Shown here one piece after another: positions 4,850-5,331 of a DNA stretch of 5,331 nucleotides. Origin of the DNA: Rhodobacteraceae bacterium UBA996. Its GTDB lineage: Bacteria > Pseudomonadota > Alphaproteobacteria > Rhodobacterales > Rhodobacteraceae. The notes under the pieces are model-generated. The model saw only the letters and a program-made list of their open reading frames with translations. It did no database searches and had not been told where the DNA came from. Where the stretch lies: assembly GCA_002291955.1 (NCBI GenBank), contig DBBA01000327.1:1-5331 (forward strand), written 5' to 3'. A program made the position numbers and the translations under genes. Each line of letters starts with the position of its first letter. Within the stretch, counting starts at the first letter, position 1.

Positions 4850-5331
4850 ATGCCGAACCCCACCGCCGCCATGCTTGTGATCGGGGACGAGATCCTGTCG
4901 GGCCGCACGCGAGATTCGAACATGCACCATCTGGCGGGAGCGCTGGCGCGGGCGGGGATCGACCTGCGGGAAGCGCGGGTGGTGGGCGACGACCACGGCA
5001 CCATCGTTGCCGCCGTATCCGCGCTGCGGGCGGCGCATGACCACCTGTTCACCTCGGGCGGCATCGGGCCGACCCATGACGACATCACCGCGGACGCAAT
5101 CGCCGACGCGATGGGCGTGGCAATCGGCATCCGCGATGATGCGCGCGCGATCCTGGCCGCGCGCTATGCCGCGATGGGGGCCGAATTCACGCCCGCCCGC
5201 CAGCGTATGGCGCGCATCCCCGAGGGCGCCGTGCTGATCGAGAACCCGGTGTCGGGGGCGCCGGGGTTCACCATCGGCAACGTGCATGTGATGGCCGGGG
5301 TCCCGTCGGTGTTCGAGGCGATGCTGGCGGG
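4850..5331 (+). CDS. CinA N-terminal / COG1058 molybdopterin-binding-domain protein, 3'-truncated by the window edge
   Basis: This frame reads open from ATG 4850 to the window end: 160 codons plus two bases. It is recognised as the MoCF/CinA-N domain by LVIGDEILSGRTRDSN (9-24), the VVGDD element (44-48), the hallmark TSGGIGPTHDDIT (68-80) and NVHVMAGVPSVFEAML (145-159). Such proteins are annotated as competence/damage-inducible protein A or molybdopterin-binding protein. In full-length CinA this domain carries nucleotide pyrophosphatase activity, reported for ADP-ribose, and a second C-terminal domain is an NMN amidohydrolase. Here the C-terminus is outside the window; alphaproteobacteria often have a stand-alone domain of about 240 residues, but which form this is cannot be seen. 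Alanine codons favour GCG over GCC (18 to 11), the reverse of rsmD (8 to 22). It is divergent from sfsA. Confidence 0.93.
   Translation, partial: MPNPTAAMLVIGDEILSGRTRDSNMHHLAGALARAGIDLREARVVGDDHGTIVAAVSALRAAHDHLFTSGGIGPTHDDITADAIADAMGVAIGIRDDARAILAARYAAMGAEFTPARQRMARIPEGAVLIENPVSGAPGFTIGNVHVMAGVPSVFEAMLA

Noticed and set aside
3673..5040. A 455-codon + strand open frame across map, sfsA and the start of the CinA-like gene
   Set aside because: It is antisense to map and sfsA and out of frame with the CinA-like gene, whose real frame starts at 4850 with clear motifs and a ribosome binding site.

Overview
This is a compact, very GC-rich stretch of bacterial chromosome. Gene content and order, protein wording and base composition suggest an alphaproteobacterium, most likely of the Rhodobacterales (Rhodobacter/Paracoccus/roseobacter type). 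That placement is recognition from memory, not a database result. Seven protein genes fill nearly all of the window. No tRNA, rRNA, insertion sequence, phage gene or CRISPR array is visible, and no stretch longer than 178 bases lacks a gene.

Layout, left to right: the 3' part of trmB (tRNA m7G46 methyltransferase, + strand) runs in from the left edge and converges on a Prx5-type peroxiredoxin (- strand). An 82-base divergent promoter region separates the peroxiredoxin from a ferredoxin/rubredoxin-reductase-type flavoprotein (+). The flavoprotein's stop codon overlaps the start of rsmD (16S rRNA m2G966 methyltransferase, +). A 125-base convergent gap rich in repeats follows. Next come map (type I methionine aminopeptidase, -) and, upstream of it, sfsA (sugar fermentation stimulation protein / predicted nuclease, -); these probably form one sfsA-map transcription unit. 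A 178-base divergent gap then leads to a CinA-N/COG1058 molybdopterin-binding-domain gene (+), cut by the right edge.

The genes are mostly housekeeping: RNA modification (trmB, rsmD), removal of N-terminal methionine (map) and redox or peroxide handling (peroxiredoxin, flavoprotein). I see no novel defence, mobile or biosynthetic system. The most interesting signals lie between genes. A 28-base element with a GGGATATTT core and a GTCGAAGCTGGC tail occurs twice, in opposite orientation (24 of 28 bases identical), each time preceded by GC-rich hairpins. There is also an exact 18-base direct repeat with a 40-base period, a recurring promoter-like pattern (TGGWYC-N17-TAT), possible leaderless starts for map and sfsA, and a canonical G-quadruplex motif at the start of sfsA.
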